From Actinomycetes bacterium (GTDB taxonomy: Bacteria > Actinomycetota > Acidimicrobiia > Acidimicrobiales > Palsa-688), in assembly GCA_021808425.1 (NCBI GenBank), contig JAKBBS010000040.1:1-23056 (forward strand): a stretch of 23,056 bases of DNA, written 5' to 3'. The notes beneath the pieces were generated by a model. The model worked only from the letters and a program-made list of their open reading frames with translations. It was not told the origin of the DNA and did no database searches. Position 1 is the first letter of the stretch; every line of letters begins with the position of its first letter. Of the stretch, positions 22,723-23,056 are shown one piece after another. Position numbers and translations under genes: made by a program.

Positions 22723-22764
22723 ACCAGAGGCCGGTCGGTGCCCACCAGAAGCCGGTCGGTGCCC
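22723..22764. repeat. Two-copy 21-bp tandem repeat
   Basis: ACCAGAGGCCGGTCGGTGCCC (22723–22743, written here in parts as ACCAGAGG and CCGGTCGGTGCCC) is followed directly by a second copy with one change (G to A) at 22744–22764. It adjoins the inverted repeat, three bases away. A looser, decayed CCGG-rich stretch follows to about 22786. Confidence 0.75.
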
Positions 22765-22809
22765 ACTCACCAACCGGCCCAGCCCGGAATGTAGCCCTGA
22801 CCCTTCAGG

Positions 22810-22815
22810 TAGATT
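22810..22815 (+). promoter_or_regulatory. Candidate -10 box of the ubiB-like gene
   Basis: TAGATT, 6 nt before GTG 22822. Its first three bases are also an in-frame stop, so no longer N-terminus is possible. Confidence 0.4.
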
Positions 22816-22821
22816 GCCCAG

Positions 22822-23056
22822 GTGACGTCGGTTATCCCCGCTGATCTTGCTGTAGGCGCCTTCAGCTCGGAGCCGCCCTGGCTGATCGACCCCGACGCCC
22901 TAGTTTGGCGATCCGGTTCGGCGCAGCGTCGCAACGCCACCCAGGCACAGGTCCCCCGCCTGCTGCGCCGCAGGGTCCTACCGCCGGGGCGGCGGGTGGT
23001 CAAAGTCGCCTTCCGCCTAGGCGGGGCACTCGCCGGCTGGTATCTCGTCGAGCGCC
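22822..23056 (+). CDS. Probable AarF/UbiB-family kinase, N-terminal fragment
   Basis: A frame open to the end of the window, 78 codons visible, starting at GTG just after an in-frame TAG. The product begins MTSVIPADLAV. It has a basic stretch RLLRRRVLPPGRR and then VVKVAFRLGGALAGWYLVER. The 'a.WYLver' run resembles the segment just before the conserved kinase-like core of bacterial AarF/ABC1/UbiB proteins. The diagnostic core (K-x-G-Q motif and the ATP-binding residues) lies beyond the window, so the family is a tentative call. The real coding frame is supported by GC-rich third positions and by the TAGATT box 6 nt upstream. The gene is divergent from acuI. Confidence 0.5.
   Translation, partial: MTSVIPADLAVGAFSSEPPWLIDPDALVWRSGSAQRRNATQAQVPRLLRRRVLPPGRRVVKVAFRLGGALAGWYLVER

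Noticed and set aside
22650..22766. N-terminal extension of acuI through the repeats
   Set aside because: It would translate the palindrome and tandem repeat. Family length and the TAGCGT box support GTG 22649.

Overview
The window is about 23 kb of high-GC bacterial chromosome, almost entirely coding, with no CRISPR array, insertion sequence or prophage. Gene content and residues point to an actinobacterium. The minus-strand block pdtaR–polA–rpsA–coaE–uvrB follows the order known from mycobacteria. UvrB and PolA carry actinobacterial sequence variants, and the fatty-acid genes are in the fabD–fabH–acpP–fabF order known from Streptomyces. A type II fatty-acid synthase cluster, plus several genes not found in the mycobacterial block, suggest a deep-branching lineage such as Acidimicrobiia. 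That placement is inference.

Layout. (1) 1–153: 3' end of a threonine aldolase-like gene on the plus strand, overlapping the end of a secreted lipoprotein gene (135–1388, minus). (2) 1446–14455, mostly minus strand: uvrB, coaE, an ABC-2 permease and ATPase pair, ald, rpsA, a ferritin-like di-iron protein, polA, then (on plus) a DtxR-type metal regulator, then the ANTAR response regulator pdtaR and a small coiled-coil gene. (3) 14608–16961, plus: an OmpR-type response regulator and its histidine kinase, translationally coupled. (4) 17012–17095, minus: tRNA-Leu(CAA). (5) 17246–21049, plus: the fatty-acid synthase II cluster fabD, fabH, acpP, fabF, with overlapping start and stop codons. (6) 21100–22649, minus: a Bcp-type peroxiredoxin and an AcuI-type acryloyl-CoA reductase. 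(7) 22822 to the end, plus: the start of what looks like an AarF/UbiB-family kinase.

How the genes work together. The minus block is mainly DNA repair and replication (UvrB, PolA), translation (S1) and coenzyme A synthesis (CoaE), with regulators at its upstream end. FabD, FabH, ACP and FabF form the initiation and elongation core of fatty-acid synthesis. FabD here carries an extra C-terminal domain resembling the biotin carrier of acetyl-CoA carboxylase but without the biotinylated lysine hairpin.

The most informative non-coding signal is a split in start-site architecture. Ten genes have a TANNNT hexamer 6–9 nt before an ATG or GTG, which is the geometry of leaderless mRNAs. Most of the others have a Shine-Dalgarno sequence or overlap the preceding gene. 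No clearly novel defence or mobile system is visible. The strongest leads are the FabD fusion, the leaderless pattern, a 22-bp perfect inverted repeat in the acuI/ubiB-like divergent region, and the altered metal site of the DtxR-type regulator.
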